DNA of 64,000 nucleotides from an uncultured Planktomarina sp. (GCA_905182425.1 CAJJBP010000002.1:35286-99285); one strand, 5' to 3'; positions 26,248 to 35,623 are shown, counted from the first letter of the stretch. Numbers and translations: made by a program. Notes: a model not told the origin generated them from the sequence alone.

Positions 26248-26634
26248 ATGTCACCAGATCACCCCCTCAAATCTGCCCTGCTGCGTGGCTGGCGGCGTTG
26301 CTGTCCCAATTGTGGCAAGGGCGCGCTTTTGTATAAATACTTAAAGGTGCACGAAAGCTGCCAAAACTGTAACCAAAACCTTTTCCATCACAGGGCAGAC
26401 GATGGTCCAGCCTATCTGACAATCTTAATTGTTGGCCACATCATGGCCCCTTTGCTACACATCGTATTCGTTAAGTATCGCCCAGAACCCTGGATAATGG
26501 CCTTCGGGTTTAGTTTCGGTTGCATTTGCCTTTCTTTGTACCTTTTGCCACGAATAAAAGGCTCAATCATTGCATTTCAATGGGCTCGCAGGCTTAATGG
26601 GTTTGCTACCGATACCTCTGGCAAACCTTTTTGA
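26248..26634 (+). CDS. DUF983 family membrane protein
   Basis: This 128-residue protein has an N-terminal zinc-ribbon-like pair of C-x2-C motifs (CCPNCGKG and CQNCNQN, residues about 18-43), the DUF983 signature HHRADDGPAYLTI, and two membrane helices. Its function is unknown; homologues are sometimes found near cytochrome oxidase assembly genes. The NUDIX gene begins 18 bases after its stop. Confidence 0.87.
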   Translation: MSPDHPLKSALLRGWRRCCPNCGKGALLYKYLKVHESCQNCNQNLFHHRADDGPAYLTILIVGHIMAPLLHIVFVKYRPEPWIMAFGFSFGCICLSLYLLPRIKGSIIAFQWARRLNGFATDTSGKPF

Positions 26635-26652
26635 AATCAGTAACATTAAGCT

Positions 26653-27330
26653 ATGAATGATATACCTATACGAGCAGCTTCAACAATTATTCTTTTGCGT
26701 GATTTTGATAGTAATCCCAGGGTTTTAATGGGCCAACGCGGGGCTAAAGCAGCCTTTATGCCTAATAAATTTGTATTTCCCGGTGGCGCTGTCGACAAAG
26801 CAGACGCAGATATCTCTTTGCTTAAGCCATTGCCAACTAACTGCTACGCAAACTTACAAGATCACAGTTCTGGGCCGTCACCTGACGTATTGGCAGTCGC
26901 CGCTATACGTGAATTATGGGAGGAAACAGGTCTAATTCTGGGAAAACCTCATGAATGGCCTAATGCGCCAAGCGATTGGACGGGATTTGCAAGAGCAGGC
27001 TGTCGCCCGTCAGCTGAAAATCTATTTTTCTTTTTCAGGGCGATCACACCGCCAGGAAAATCACGTCGTTTTGATGCTCGTTTTTTTCTCACAAGCGCAG
27101 AGCACCTGGCAAATGATCCAGATGATTTTTCCATGGCCTGCGATGAACTTTCTCACCTAAAATGGGTTCCATTGGATGAAGTAGGTTCTTTAAATTTACC
27201 ATTTATCACCTCTATCGTATTAGGTGAGGTTTCAGGCCTTACCGAGATTGGGCCACCCAAGTCAGTGCCGTTCTTTCAAAATAACGACGAAGAAAGCTTA
27301 TTTTTACGCCTACAAAACTCAGTGAAATAA
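26653..27330 (+). CDS. NUDIX hydrolase
   Basis: The 225-residue protein has a NUDIX box core AAIRELWEETGLI (about residues 85-97, REx2EE) preceded by VFPGGAVDKAD. The glutamate normally found seven residues before the REx2EE core is not obvious, as in the NUDT8/NUDT19-like branch. It hydrolyses a nucleoside diphosphate linked to another group, possibly a coenzyme A derivative; the substrate is not determinable. The 3' end overlaps that of the convergent EamA transporter by 12 bases. Confidence 0.86.
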   Translation: MNDIPIRAASTIILLRDFDSNPRVLMGQRGAKAAFMPNKFVFPGGAVDKADADISLLKPLPTNCYANLQDHSSGPSPDVLAVAAIRELWEETGLILGKPHEWPNAPSDWTGFARAGCRPSAENLFFFFRAITPPGKSRRFDARFFLTSAEHLANDPDDFSMACDELSHLKWVPLDEVGSLNLPFITSIVLGEVSGLTEIGPPKSVPFFQNNDEESLFLRLQNSVK

Positions 27331-28218
27331 GATTAATAATATGATCGATAGGGTTAGCAAAGCTATCGCAATAACTTCTTTCTTTTGTATACTTTCCTTA
27401 AAAATGTAAAATGAAATAGCAAATGACATAAGAATTTCCACCTGACCCACTGCCTTGACGTAGGCTGCATTTTGCAATGCGAAGGCAGTAAACCAACACA
27501 AAGATCCTATTAGCGATAGAGATCCAATCCAAATTGCAGTTTTCCAAGCCATCGCAACAGCCTTAATTTGTCCAGGCTCACGCAAATAAAGATAAATAGA
27601 CATTCCAGTAAGCTGGATTAGAATCGTAACCGCAAGTGTAAAACTAGAACGCGCGAAAACGTCTGCGGCTGTAACCTGTAACACTGAAGCTCGATATAAT
27701 ACTGCGCAAAGACCAAAAAATACTCCACAGGATAATCCCAAAGCTGTGGCACGATTAAAAAATCGTGCTCCCTCATTACCTTGCAACGTGGCTGTATCTG
27801 ACAGAATAACAACCGCAATAACTCCAATGCAAATCGCAGCAAGTGGCAGCAAACTGATACCCTCTCCCAACAGCAACAATCCAAATCCTACAGCCAACAA
27901 AACTTCAGCTTTTTTGAAAGCAATTCCGACGGCAAAGTTACGTTGCTGAAATAGTGCTACGACACACATCGTCGCGCTGACCTGACAAAATCCGCCAGCA
28001 GCGGCATAAACATAGAAAATAGGCTTAGTTATTGGTAGTTCATATTCACGCATCCAAGGATATAAAACTGCAACAAGTACAATCAGAGGGGCCGAGTAAA
28101 AAAAACGCGTGAAAGTGGCACCACCCGTTGATAGCGTATCAATCCGCAATTTTTTTTGAAACATAAACCGGAAGGTTTGTGCTAACGCTGCCAGCAATGT
28201 GATGGGGACCCATATCAT
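27319..28218 (-). CDS. EamA/DMT family transporter
   Basis: This 299-residue protein has about ten hydrophobic helices in two EamA repeats. The first ends near ISLLPLAAICIGVIAVVIL (about residue 140) and the second ends with IQKKEVIAIALLTLSIILL. DMT proteins export or import small metabolites. It is the last gene of a minus-strand run with the carnitine genes (27-base gap to the SDR), so it may handle a pathway substrate or product, but that is only inferred from position. Confidence 0.82.
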   Translation of the reverse strand: MIWVPITLLAALAQTFRFMFQKKLRIDTLSTGGATFTRFFYSAPLIVLVAVLYPWMREYELPITKPIFYVYAAAGGFCQVSATMCVVALFQQRNFAVGIAFKKAEVLLAVGFGLLLLGEGISLLPLAAICIGVIAVVILSDTATLQGNEGARFFNRATALGLSCGVFFGLCAVLYRASVLQVTAADVFARSSFTLAVTILIQLTGMSIYLYLREPGQIKAVAMAWKTAIWIGSLSLIGSLCWFTAFALQNAAYVKAVGQVEILMSFAISFYIFKESIQKKEVIAIALLTLSIILLILFH

Positions 28219-28245
28219 ACTTAGAGTCGCCTTTCAGAAATATAT

Positions 28246-29001
28246 TTAAACCTTAGGATCAGGATTTTCAGTGTGCCCATCAACAGCAATCACCTGCCCT
28301 GACACCAGCCTTGAACCATCAGAACATAGAAAGACAGCCATATTAGCAACATCTTCGGCCGTTACTAAAGACCTCATTGACGTGCCCCCCGCATAGCCAT
28401 TTTGAATATGTTGATAAGTTGTTCCTTTAGCAAACGCTTCACGCTCCATCACGCCTTTCATACGCGGTCCCTCGACTGCGCCAGGACAAATTACATTCGC
28501 TCGAACGCCTGCGGGACCCCACTCCATTGCCAATGTTTTCATAAAGCCAATCACACCCCATTTGGCCGCCGCATATGGTGCTCGGTTTGGAAATCCGTAG
28601 ATTCCAGCAGTCGAGGAGGTTAACACAATCGCTCCTTTTGATGCCTTAAGCATTGGTCCACCATATTTTGCAGCCAAAAATGCACCTTCCAAATTTACAG
28701 AAACGCAACGTCTCCAATCAGTGACCTGAATATCTTCCACAGCCGCAGTAGGCCCTGCGATGCCTGCATTGGCACAAAGGGCGTCAATTCCACCCCAGCG
28801 TTTATTAATATCAGCAAACAGAGCTTGAACCTGTGGTTCATCACTAGCGTCACAAAGCGTTTTCATCCAGCTCTCAGGGCAATGCGCCAAAGCATCAGAA
28901 TTGACATCTGTGACCCAAACTTGAAACCCATCAGCTTCAAAAGCCTGTCCCATCGCCCGCCCAATCCCGTCTCCACCGGCAGTGATTAAAACACGTCTCA
29001 T
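28246..29001 (-). CDS. SDR family oxidoreductase in the carnitine locus
   Basis: A 251-residue classical SDR: cofactor motif VLITAGGDGIGRAMG (the second glycine-rich position reads AGGDGIG), CANAGIAGP, catalytic serine in LTSSTAGIYG (about residue 132), and Y-x3-K in APYAAAKWGVIG. The C-terminus ends with SGQVIAVDGHTENPD. Its start overlaps the carnitine dehydrogenase stop by four bases (ATGA), so it belongs to that operon. The substrate is not evident; a hydroxy acid linked to carnitine or betaine metabolism is possible. Confidence 0.82.
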   Translation of the reverse strand: MRRVLITAGGDGIGRAMGQAFEADGFQVWVTDVNSDALAHCPESWMKTLCDASDEPQVQALFADINKRWGGIDALCANAGIAGPTAAVEDIQVTDWRRCVSVNLEGAFLAAKYGGPMLKASKGAIVLTSSTAGIYGFPNRAPYAAAKWGVIGFMKTLAMEWGPAGVRANVICPGAVEGPRMKGVMEREAFAKGTTYQHIQNGYAGGTSMRSLVTAEDVANMAVFLCSDGSRLVSGQVIAVDGHTENPDPKV

Positions 29002-30467
29002 TTTTTTCCTACCTTGCGGCCCATGCCCTCTGGCTGAGCCATTGCGGCGTGAGCTTGTGCAATACGTTGTAAATTTTTCGCTATTTCGGGAGCCGGCTCT
29101 GAAGCCTTCCGGCTTTCAAGAGAGACATGAATTAACATATGTTCGCCTGTAGCCAAAAGCCGTTCTCCTTCAAACATTTGATGAAACAAATGCATTTTCT
29201 TTCCAATTCCATCAACGCAATGGGTTTCAATCCTAATACTATGCCCAGCTCGCACTTCGTCGACATGGCGAATATGCGTCTCTGCGGTGAAATAGCTTCC
29301 CCCAGAAGCTATATATTTCGCGTCACAGCCGACAATCTCCATGAACCGATCAGTGGCATCTCCAAAAGCTTGCAGGTAACGCGCCTCATTCATATGGCCG
29401 TTATAATCAGTCCAATCCAGCGGCACTGCGCGCTGCACGGTCAAAATGGGTTTACTGAGATCCAGCGTATCGCTAGTGCGCACCATTTGAGCTTTTTGAT
29501 TAAGCAATTCATCTTGATTTTTCAGCAAGGCACCCGCGCCCCAATCCTGAGCTTTCAAGGCGCGCATCATGCCAACAAGATTGTTGTCTCGGATACGTTC
29601 CAACTCCCGAATTGAGTGCATGCCAGATTGTTCATCAGATTGGTCCGAAATCATATCCACCAAATCATCCGTAAATTCGGGTACTTCCATAAGCTTCGTC
29701 CAAGGCCATTTTAGTGCAGGCCCAAACTGCGCCATGAAGTGACGCATACCTGCTTCTCCACCAGCTACACGATAGGTTTCAAACAATCCCATTTGCCCCC
29801 AACGAATGCCGAATCCATAGCGAATTGCATTATCTATTTCTTCAGTTGTGGCAATTTCGTCTTTGATCAACCACAGAGCTTCTCGCCATACCGCCTCAAG
29901 AAATCTATCTGCAATATGAGCGTCAATCTCATTACGGACCCTCAAAGGATACATGCCCATTTCCCTGAGAAACTGCTCCGCCGACTGTACAATAGCCTCG
30001 TTATTCATCGGTGTAGGAACAACTTCAACTAAGGGTAGCAAGTAAACTGGGTTAAATGGATGACAAACCATAATTTGCGTTGGGCGGACTGCTTTATTCT
30101 GCAATTCCGATGGTTTAAAACCGGAGGTCGACGAACCGATGACGGCTAATGGATCGCAGTATTCTTGCAGAGATTTATAGATTTTTTGCTTGAGTTCTAA
30201 TTGCTCTGGGACACTTTCTTGGATCCAAATTGCTCCTCGCACTACGTCCGAGAAATCAGAATGAAACGTAAGCTTTCCCTCTGCTGGCAACGGTGCCTCA
30301 TAGAGCCCTGGCAAAGAGCGGCGAGCATTACCTAAAACTTCGTTAATTTTGCGCTCAGCTTGTGGATCAGGATCAAAAACACGCACGTCCCACCCATTTA
30401 GCAAAAACCGAGCAGCCCACCCACCCCCAATTACACCACCGCCAATAATCGCTGCAATCTTTGTCAT
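28998..30467 (-). CDS. lcdH: L-carnitine 3-dehydrogenase fused to a thioesterase domain
   Basis: About 489 residues from ATG 30467 (a GTG at 30485 is also in frame). Residues 1-320 form a 3-hydroxyacyl-CoA-dehydrogenase-type NAD enzyme (AAIIGGGVIGGGWAARFLL; STSGFKPSELQ; MVCHPFNPVYLLPLVEVVP). This part oxidises L-carnitine to 3-dehydrocarnitine. The C-terminal 150 residues are a hotdog thioesterase (VPLDWTDYNGHMNEARYLQA), matching the betainyl-CoA thioesterase that is a separate gene (cdhB) in Pseudomonas. Such fusions are known in alphaproteobacteria. Upstream lies the dehydrocarnitine cleavage enzyme and beyond it a CdhR-like regulator. Confidence 0.9.
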   Translation of the reverse strand: MTKIAAIIGGGVIGGGWAARFLLNGWDVRVFDPDPQAERKINEVLGNARRSLPGLYEAPLPAEGKLTFHSDFSDVVRGAIWIQESVPEQLELKQKIYKSLQEYCDPLAVIGSSTSGFKPSELQNKAVRPTQIMVCHPFNPVYLLPLVEVVPTPMNNEAIVQSAEQFLREMGMYPLRVRNEIDAHIADRFLEAVWREALWLIKDEIATTEEIDNAIRYGFGIRWGQMGLFETYRVAGGEAGMRHFMAQFGPALKWPWTKLMEVPEFTDDLVDMISDQSDEQSGMHSIRELERIRDNNLVGMMRALKAQDWGAGALLKNQDELLNQKAQMVRTSDTLDLSKPILTVQRAVPLDWTDYNGHMNEARYLQAFGDATDRFMEIVGCDAKYIASGGSYFTAETHIRHVDEVRAGHSIRIETHCVDGIGKKMHLFHQMFEGERLLATGEHMLIHVSLESRKASEPAPEIAKNLQRIAQAHAAMAQPEGMGRKVGKK

Positions 30468-30504
30468 CTTCTTAATCCTACCCACTTAGATTTGGACCAC
30501 GTTA

Positions 30505-31416
30505 TTAGCCCAAAGGTGCACGCTTTAACAAACCTAATTTCTCACGTACCTCTTGAGGCCCAATTACCCGTGCACCCAAGTTTTCGATAATTTTTACAGC
30601 ACGATCAACTAGCTGATAGTTTTCAGCGAGAACACCGCGGTCGAGCATCAAATTATCTTCTAGGCCCACTCGAACATTCCCACCGGCAAGGACCGAAGCC
30701 GCTACAAGAGGCATTTGATGGCGACCTAGCCCAAAGGCACTAAACGCCCAACCCTCCGGCACATTGTTAACCATTGCCATCAAAGTATTGAGATCATCCG
30801 GCGCGCCCCAAGGTACTCCCATGCAAAGTTGTACCAATGCGTTAGGTTCAAGTACTCCCTCCGCCACCAGTTGTTTTGCATACCAAAGGTGCCCAGTGTC
30901 AAAAGCTTCAATTTCAGGCTTTACTCCTAGCTCAGTCATCATCCGCCCCATTGCCCTCAAAGTGCCAGGGGTATTGGTCATGACATAATCAGCTTCCGCA
31001 AAGTTCATAGTACCGCAATCCAATGTGCAAATCTCTGGTCGACATTCTGCGACATGCGCCACTCGTTCAGTTGCACCCGCCATGTCCGTACCAATAATTG
31101 GCGGCAGTGGATTTTCGATATCTCCGAACACCATATCACCGCCCATACCAGCCGTGAGGTTCAACACCACATCAATCTCAGCGTCCCGAATGCGTTCTGT
31201 TACTTCACGAAACATTGCGAGGTCACGACTTGGAGCTCCTGTTACAGGGTCTCTGACATGACAATGTACAACTGCTGCACCAGATTTAGCCGCCAAGATA
31301 GCACTTTCCGCAATTTGCTTTGGGCTCCTTGGAACATGAGGACTTTTGTCCTGAGTGGCGCCTGAACCTGTTACAGCACAAGTAATGAAAACGTCTCGGT
31401 TCATTTGAAGGGGCAT
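30505..31416 (-). CDS. BKACE family beta-keto acid cleavage enzyme (dehydrocarnitine cleavage)
   Basis: A 303-residue zinc enzyme of the BKACE (DUF849) family, which condenses a beta-keto acid with acetyl-CoA. Motifs seen: FITCAVTGSGATQDKSPHVP at the N-terminus, the zinc-binding HxH in VVHCHVRDP (about residue 51), FDTGHLWYAK, and VGLEDNLML with the conserved glutamate near residue 255. In carnitine degradation it turns 3-dehydrocarnitine and acetyl-CoA into betainyl-CoA and acetoacetate, which fits its place directly upstream of the dehydrogenase/thioesterase (37-base gap) and divergent from the regulator. Confidence 0.88.
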   Translation of the reverse strand: MPLQMNRDVFITCAVTGSGATQDKSPHVPRSPKQIAESAILAAKSGAAVVHCHVRDPVTGAPSRDLAMFREVTERIRDAEIDVVLNLTAGMGGDMVFGDIENPLPPIIGTDMAGATERVAHVAECRPEICTLDCGTMNFAEADYVMTNTPGTLRAMGRMMTELGVKPEIEAFDTGHLWYAKQLVAEGVLEPNALVQLCMGVPWGAPDDLNTLMAMVNNVPEGWAFSAFGLGRHQMPLVAASVLAGGNVRVGLEDNLMLDRGVLAENYQLVDRAVKIIENLGARVIGPQEVREKLGLLKRAPLG

Positions 31417-31489
31417 CTTGGTCTCCTATTGTTTCAAACAGTTTGGTTCGATTGCAATTTTATATTTGCTATTATACGCACTATAATTG

Positions 31490-32461
31490 ATGAAAAACGC
31501 AAAAAATATATGGAAAAGAAGCAATGGAATCCTGAAAGTGGGCGTTTTAGTGCTGGAGCAGAGTAATACCTTATCCCTCGCCGCCGCCGTTGACCCAATG
31601 CGGGCGTGCAATAGGCGGGCTGCGCAAGCCCTCTTTTCTTGGGAGTTTCTGACGGATCAAGGGCAAAATATCTGCCTAACCTCCGGCCTCACTTTGAAAG
31701 GACAAGACCCTCGAAATTTCTCCGGCGACGTATTGATTTTGGTTGCAGGTTTTGACCTAGAGAAGTTTACGACTTCTATATTGACCTCAACGTTAAGACG
31801 GGTCGCATCATCTGGCACCTGTATTATTGGTGTGGATGGTGGGAGCTGGGTTATGGCTCATGCAGGCCTTTTAGATGATCATCGCGCAACCTGCCATTGG
31901 GAAGATCTTGAAAGATTTGCCCGGCGTTTCCCGGCTGTAAATCTAGTCCCAGATCGCTATTCTATTTGCGGGCCTTTCGTGACTACGGGGGGGGCATCTC
32001 CCTGCATCGATTTAATGTTACATCTTATTTCTGTGCGCCATGGTAAGGCCCTCTCAGAGAGGGTCGCGGCTGCATTTATTTACGAGTCGGTACATGCAGG
32101 CGAAGCGCCACAACAGATGATCGCAACTAAACGCATTTCCATAAAACATCCTCGTATCGCGCGAATTTTAAAGCAAATGGAAAACCTCATCGATAGTCCA
32201 CCAAATATCAAGGCATTAGCCGAAGCTAATGGCATGTCCCTGCGCAAACTGGAACTGGAATTCAAAGTAGCGACCGGACGAGCTCCAGGCGCCTATTTTT
32301 TAGACCTCAGATTGTCTGAAGCTCGTCGTCTTGCAATTGACTCAGCACAAAGCGTTCAAGAAATTTCTTTGGCTTGCGGGTTTTCATCACAAGCAAGTTT
32401 AGCCCATGCCTTTCGCAACGCTTTCGGACAATCCGTTACAGCGTTACGCAGGCAACATTAG
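31490..32461 (+). CDS. cdhR: GlxA-type AraC family regulator (CdhR-like)
   Basis: About 323 residues from ATG 31490. The N-terminus is a DJ-1/PfpI-like glutamine-amidotransferase-fold sensor (VGVLVLEQSNTLSLAAAVDP ... IIGVDGGSWVMAHAGLLDDH), and the C-terminus an AraC helix-turn-helix pair (IKALAEANGMSLRKLELEFK and QEISLACGFSSQASLAHAFR). This is the architecture of CdhR, the carnitine-responsive activator of Pseudomonas. Its divergence from the BKACE gene with a 73-base spacer supports that job. A TATAAT sits just upstream of the start (31482-31487). Confidence 0.85.
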   Translation: MKNAKNIWKRSNGILKVGVLVLEQSNTLSLAAAVDPMRACNRRAAQALFSWEFLTDQGQNICLTSGLTLKGQDPRNFSGDVLILVAGFDLEKFTTSILTSTLRRVASSGTCIIGVDGGSWVMAHAGLLDDHRATCHWEDLERFARRFPAVNLVPDRYSICGPFVTTGGASPCIDLMLHLISVRHGKALSERVAAAFIYESVHAGEAPQQMIATKRISIKHPRIARILKQMENLIDSPPNIKALAEANGMSLRKLELEFKVATGRAPGAYFLDLRLSEARRLAIDSAQSVQEISLACGFSSQASLAHAFRNAFGQSVTALRRQH

Positions 32462-32485
32462 TTCTATTAATTTAGTTCTATTAAT
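32458..32485. repeat. 14-base perfect tandem duplication between two stop codons
   Basis: TTAGTTCTATTAAT occurs twice in direct succession (32458-32471 and 32472-32485). The first copy contains the stop codon of the cdhR-like gene and the second contains the stop of the convergent aldo/keto reductase. Confidence 0.95.
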
Positions 32486-33524
32486 AAGGCATTGGGTACG
32501 CCTGATGTACCACGTTTAATTCTACTAAAATTTCTTTGGAAAGTTTTAGGTCAGCCCCTTTAAGAATATGGAGCAATTGATCTTTACGTGTCGCCCCGAA
32601 GATTGAAGACGCCATAAATGGCCGGCCAACACACCAAGCCAAGGCCATGTGGACAGGATCAAGCCCATATTTTTGCGCAACGCTAACGTAACTAGCAGCA
32701 GCTGCATGAGCTCGCTCTGTATTTCGGCCCCCAAGAGTATCAGTAATCGCCATACGGCTATTTTTAGGCACAGCACCTTTGGCATATTTCCCAGTAAGCA
32801 GGCCAGTCGCCAGCGGTGAAAACGCCAGAAGCCCCACATCTTCATTCGCACTTAGTTCGGCCAAATCAGTATCGTACATTCGGCACATCAAAGAATATTC
32901 GTTCTGGATCGACGCAACGCGAGGGCCATATCCTTCTTCGGAAGCACGCACCCATTGTGCTGTTCCCCAGGCACTTTCGTTAGAAAGACCAAAGGAACGG
33001 ATCGTACCACGCTCAATTTCTAGAGCTAAGGCACCAAGGCAATCATGTATATTCTGAACAGTATTAGCTTTATTTTGCTGAGACGGGTCATAGTTCCAGT
33101 TTTGTCGGAACATATAGGACCCCCTATTTGGCCAATGAAATTGGTAGAGGTCAATGACATCCGTTTTTAATCGTTTAAGACTTCCCTCAATTGCAACAGG
33201 GATAGAGGTAGATGTGATAGGTGCGCCCTTACGAATATGGGCTAAGCCCGCACCAGAGTGTTTCGTGGCAACGACGACATCTGCACGACGACCACTAGTT
33301 TGCAACCAATTGCCAACGATCTCTTCGCTGGCCCCTTGCGTGGCAGCAGTAATAGGATTCACTGGATACATTTCAGCTGTGTCAAATATATTAATGCCAG
33401 CTTCCAATGCCATGTCCATCTGGGCAAAAGCATCATCTTGGGGGGTCTGCGTCCCAAAAGTCATAGTACCCAAGCATAAATCAGAGATCATGATTTTTGT
33501 GCGGCCAAGTTGATTCATTATCAT
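32481..33524 (-). CDS. Aldo/keto reductase (Tas family)
   Basis: About 347 residues from ATG 33524, which follows GGGAAG; the frame stays open to 33596 but without a good start. It shows the AKR barrel landmarks: LCLGTMTFGTQTPQDDAFAQ, the catalytic aspartate and tyrosine in FDTAEMYPVNP (about residue 52), the lysine in VVATKHSG, and the histidine in DLYQFHWPNRG. Overall it resembles E. coli Tas/YghZ-like NADPH reductases of unknown natural substrate. It converges with cdhR. Confidence 0.86.
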   Translation of the reverse strand: MIMNQLGRTKIMISDLCLGTMTFGTQTPQDDAFAQMDMALEAGINIFDTAEMYPVNPITAATQGASEEIVGNWLQTSGRRADVVVATKHSGAGLAHIRKGAPITSTSIPVAIEGSLKRLKTDVIDLYQFHWPNRGSYMFRQNWNYDPSQQNKANTVQNIHDCLGALALEIERGTIRSFGLSNESAWGTAQWVRASEEGYGPRVASIQNEYSLMCRMYDTDLAELSANEDVGLLAFSPLATGLLTGKYAKGAVPKNSRMAITDTLGGRNTERAHAAAASYVSVAQKYGLDPVHMALAWCVGRPFMASSIFGATRKDQLLHILKGADLKLSKEILVELNVVHQAYPMPY

Positions 33525-33622
33525 CTTAATCTTCCCTTTTTTAAATAAGCTATCGCATGAAACCACGACTTCAAGCCAAAAAAATCTTGAGAACAAATAA
33601 AGAACACTCTAGTATAAATCGT

Positions 33623-34264
33623 ATGATGAAATTACCGCCCACCACATTAGCACACAGATCACATCACACAAAACCTACGCTAGAGCTTTGGCCAGACATC
33701 GCCATTGCTTTCAGTCGCGTTCATGAAGTATGTGGTGCAAATCGGCGCAGTTTAGCCTTATTGATAGCACAAAGAATACAAGGTCCAATCTTCTGGGTTT
33801 CTCCCACTTGGAACAAAGATACTCTGCATGCAGAGGGAATAATGCAATTTATAAACCCTGGCAGATTAACCTTTTTAGCGCCAAAGCGTGCCGAGGATAT
33901 TCTTTGGACAGTTGAAGAGGTTTTACGCAGCGGTGCCGTTGGTCTTGTGGTGGCAGACCTACCCGGCATACCGTCATTGACACCCATTCGACGATTACAA
34001 TTGGCCGCTGAAACAGGCGCAACTAAGGGTCACATTCGTTCCCTTGGTCTACTTTTGACACCAGGCAGCGGTGGCGCGCCTGGCATTGAAAGCCGCTGGC
34101 ATATTGCGGCAAAACATAAAGACTACAAAGACCTGTGGCACTTGAGTCGTATTCGTGCCCGCACGGATCCACCATGCAGCTGGCAGGTATCGCACACAGA
34201 CGGCATGTACTCTATCTCAAAGCTTGGCATTGAAGGGCAAAACTGTGAGATGGAATTCGACTAA
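33623..34264 (+). CDS. ImuA-like RecA-fold protein
   Basis: About 213 residues. The sequence VHEVCGANRRSLALLIAQR ... IFWVSPTWNKDTLHAEGIM ... EDILWTVEEVLRSGAVGLVV aligns in pattern with ImuA/SulA-like RecA-fold proteins (COG4544). The Walker-A lysine is missing, as in ImuA. ImuA works with ImuB and DnaE2 in mutagenic SOS repair, but neither partner is in the window, so a stand-alone role is possible. I start at ATG 33623, just after a TATAAAT-like element; an ATG at 33557 is also in frame but adds residues unlike the family. Confidence 0.6.
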   Translation: MMKLPPTTLAHRSHHTKPTLELWPDIAIAFSRVHEVCGANRRSLALLIAQRIQGPIFWVSPTWNKDTLHAEGIMQFINPGRLTFLAPKRAEDILWTVEEVLRSGAVGLVVADLPGIPSLTPIRRLQLAAETGATKGHIRSLGLLLTPGSGGAPGIESRWHIAAKHKDYKDLWHLSRIRARTDPPCSWQVSHTDGMYSISKLGIEGQNCEMEFD

Positions 34265-34330
34265 ATATGTTTTAATCTGAAATTTAAAAACAGACTTGCC
34301 CCTCAGGGGCTCCAAGCAGAGGGTGGCTAT

Positions 34331-35557
34331 ATGAGACTCATCCTATCTTTTGCTGCCCTCTTCCTTTCCGTGATCCTTCTTCAGCTCTCATCTGGAGGCG
34401 TAGGTCCCCTTGATGCTCTAACTGGTCTAGAGAAAGGTTTCAGCAAAGGGCAAATCGGGATATTGGGGTCTTCACATTTCATAGGTTTTTTTATTGGCTG
34501 TTGGTGGGCTCCACGTCTCATGGGTAATGTTGGGCATTCCCGAGCGTTTGCTGTTTTTACCTCGCTGGGCGCAATCGGGATGATCGGCCATACATTATTG
34601 ATCGATCCTATTGCCTGGGCCATTATGCGCGTAGCCTCTGGCCTTTGTGTTGCTGGTTGCTACACCGTTATAGAGGCATGGATTCAGGCTAAAGCAACCA
34701 ATGAAACCCGCGGCCGGACATTGGGAGTTTACCGTTTCGTCGATATTTCAGCGTCCTTCGGGGCTCAAATGTTGATTGGCGTTCTCGCCAATGTTGAGAC
34801 ATATCTCGCCTATAATTTGCTCACCTTATTTTGTTGTGCATCCCTATTGCCATTAGCTTTAACCAAAGCAAGTCCCCCGATAACTAAGAGCGCACCACGC
34901 TTGCGGCCACTTCTTGCACTTAGCCGCTCACCCTTGGCAGTTTCTGCAGTTATCGTTACCGGCCTTACATCTGCAGCATATCGTATGGTTGGGCCAATTT
35001 ATGGGTCTGAAATGGGCATGAGCGCCTCACAAATTGGGCTTTTTCTCGCGGGATATGTGGTCGGTGGCGCCCTATCACAATACCCCGCAGGCTGGCTGGC
35101 TGACAAATTTGACCGCCGGTGGGTAATTATTGGTTTCTCAATGGCCTCCCTCATAGCTTGCACTACATCCCTCTTCGCTGAAAACTTTACCCATATCATA
35201 GCAGCTTCAAGTCTCTTTGGGTTTATTACAGTTCCAATATATTCAGTAGCTACTGCTCACGCACATGACTTTGCAGCCAGTGACGAAAGGGTAGAACTAT
35301 CCGCAGGCCTATTATTTTATTTCGCAATTGGTGCCATTGCCTCACCTATCGTAGCTGCTTTATTGATCGAAAACTTTGGTCCCACATCATTCTTTATATT
35401 TATTGGAAGCGCACATCTGATTCTTGCCGGTGTCGGTGGAATACGGTTGCTTTTGGGTGCCCATGCGATTGCAAAAACTCCATATATTTATGCGCCACGA
35501 ACCTCATTCCTCCTTGGCCGCTTGACTAAAAGACTGCGCGATCCCAATCAATCTTGA
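34331..35557 (+). CDS. MFS transporter (YcaD-like)
   Basis: This 408-residue protein has 12 predicted helices. The first is LILSFAALFLSVILLQLSSG, and the linker MFS-type motif is seen as GWLADKFDRRWVIIG (about residue 255). The first-half motif reads GCYTVIEAWIQAKATNETRG, which is characteristic of the YcaD/YfkF-like branch. The substrate is unknown. A GC-rich hairpin (34298-34310) lies just upstream, without a T-run. Confidence 0.85.
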   Translation: MRLILSFAALFLSVILLQLSSGGVGPLDALTGLEKGFSKGQIGILGSSHFIGFFIGCWWAPRLMGNVGHSRAFAVFTSLGAIGMIGHTLLIDPIAWAIMRVASGLCVAGCYTVIEAWIQAKATNETRGRTLGVYRFVDISASFGAQMLIGVLANVETYLAYNLLTLFCCASLLPLALTKASPPITKSAPRLRPLLALSRSPLAVSAVIVTGLTSAAYRMVGPIYGSEMGMSASQIGLFLAGYVVGGALSQYPAGWLADKFDRRWVIIGFSMASLIACTTSLFAENFTHIIAASSLFGFITVPIYSVATAHAHDFAASDERVELSAGLLFYFAIGAIASPIVAALLIENFGPTSFFIFIGSAHLILAGVGGIRLLLGAHAIAKTPYIYAPRTSFLLGRLTKRLRDPNQS

Positions 35558-35623
35558 TAGCCTTAGGGCTGGGCTTTCCTGAATTGCGTGTTTAAATGAA
35601 CTCCACACTCATTGGGCTAAGTT

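Noticed and set aside
33557..33622. N-terminal extension of the ImuA-like protein
   Set aside because: A TATAAAT element sits just before ATG 33623, and the extra residues are basic and unlike the family.
34298..34310. GCCC/GGGC hairpin before the MFS gene as a terminator
   Set aside because: Short stem without a T-run; it may be chance.
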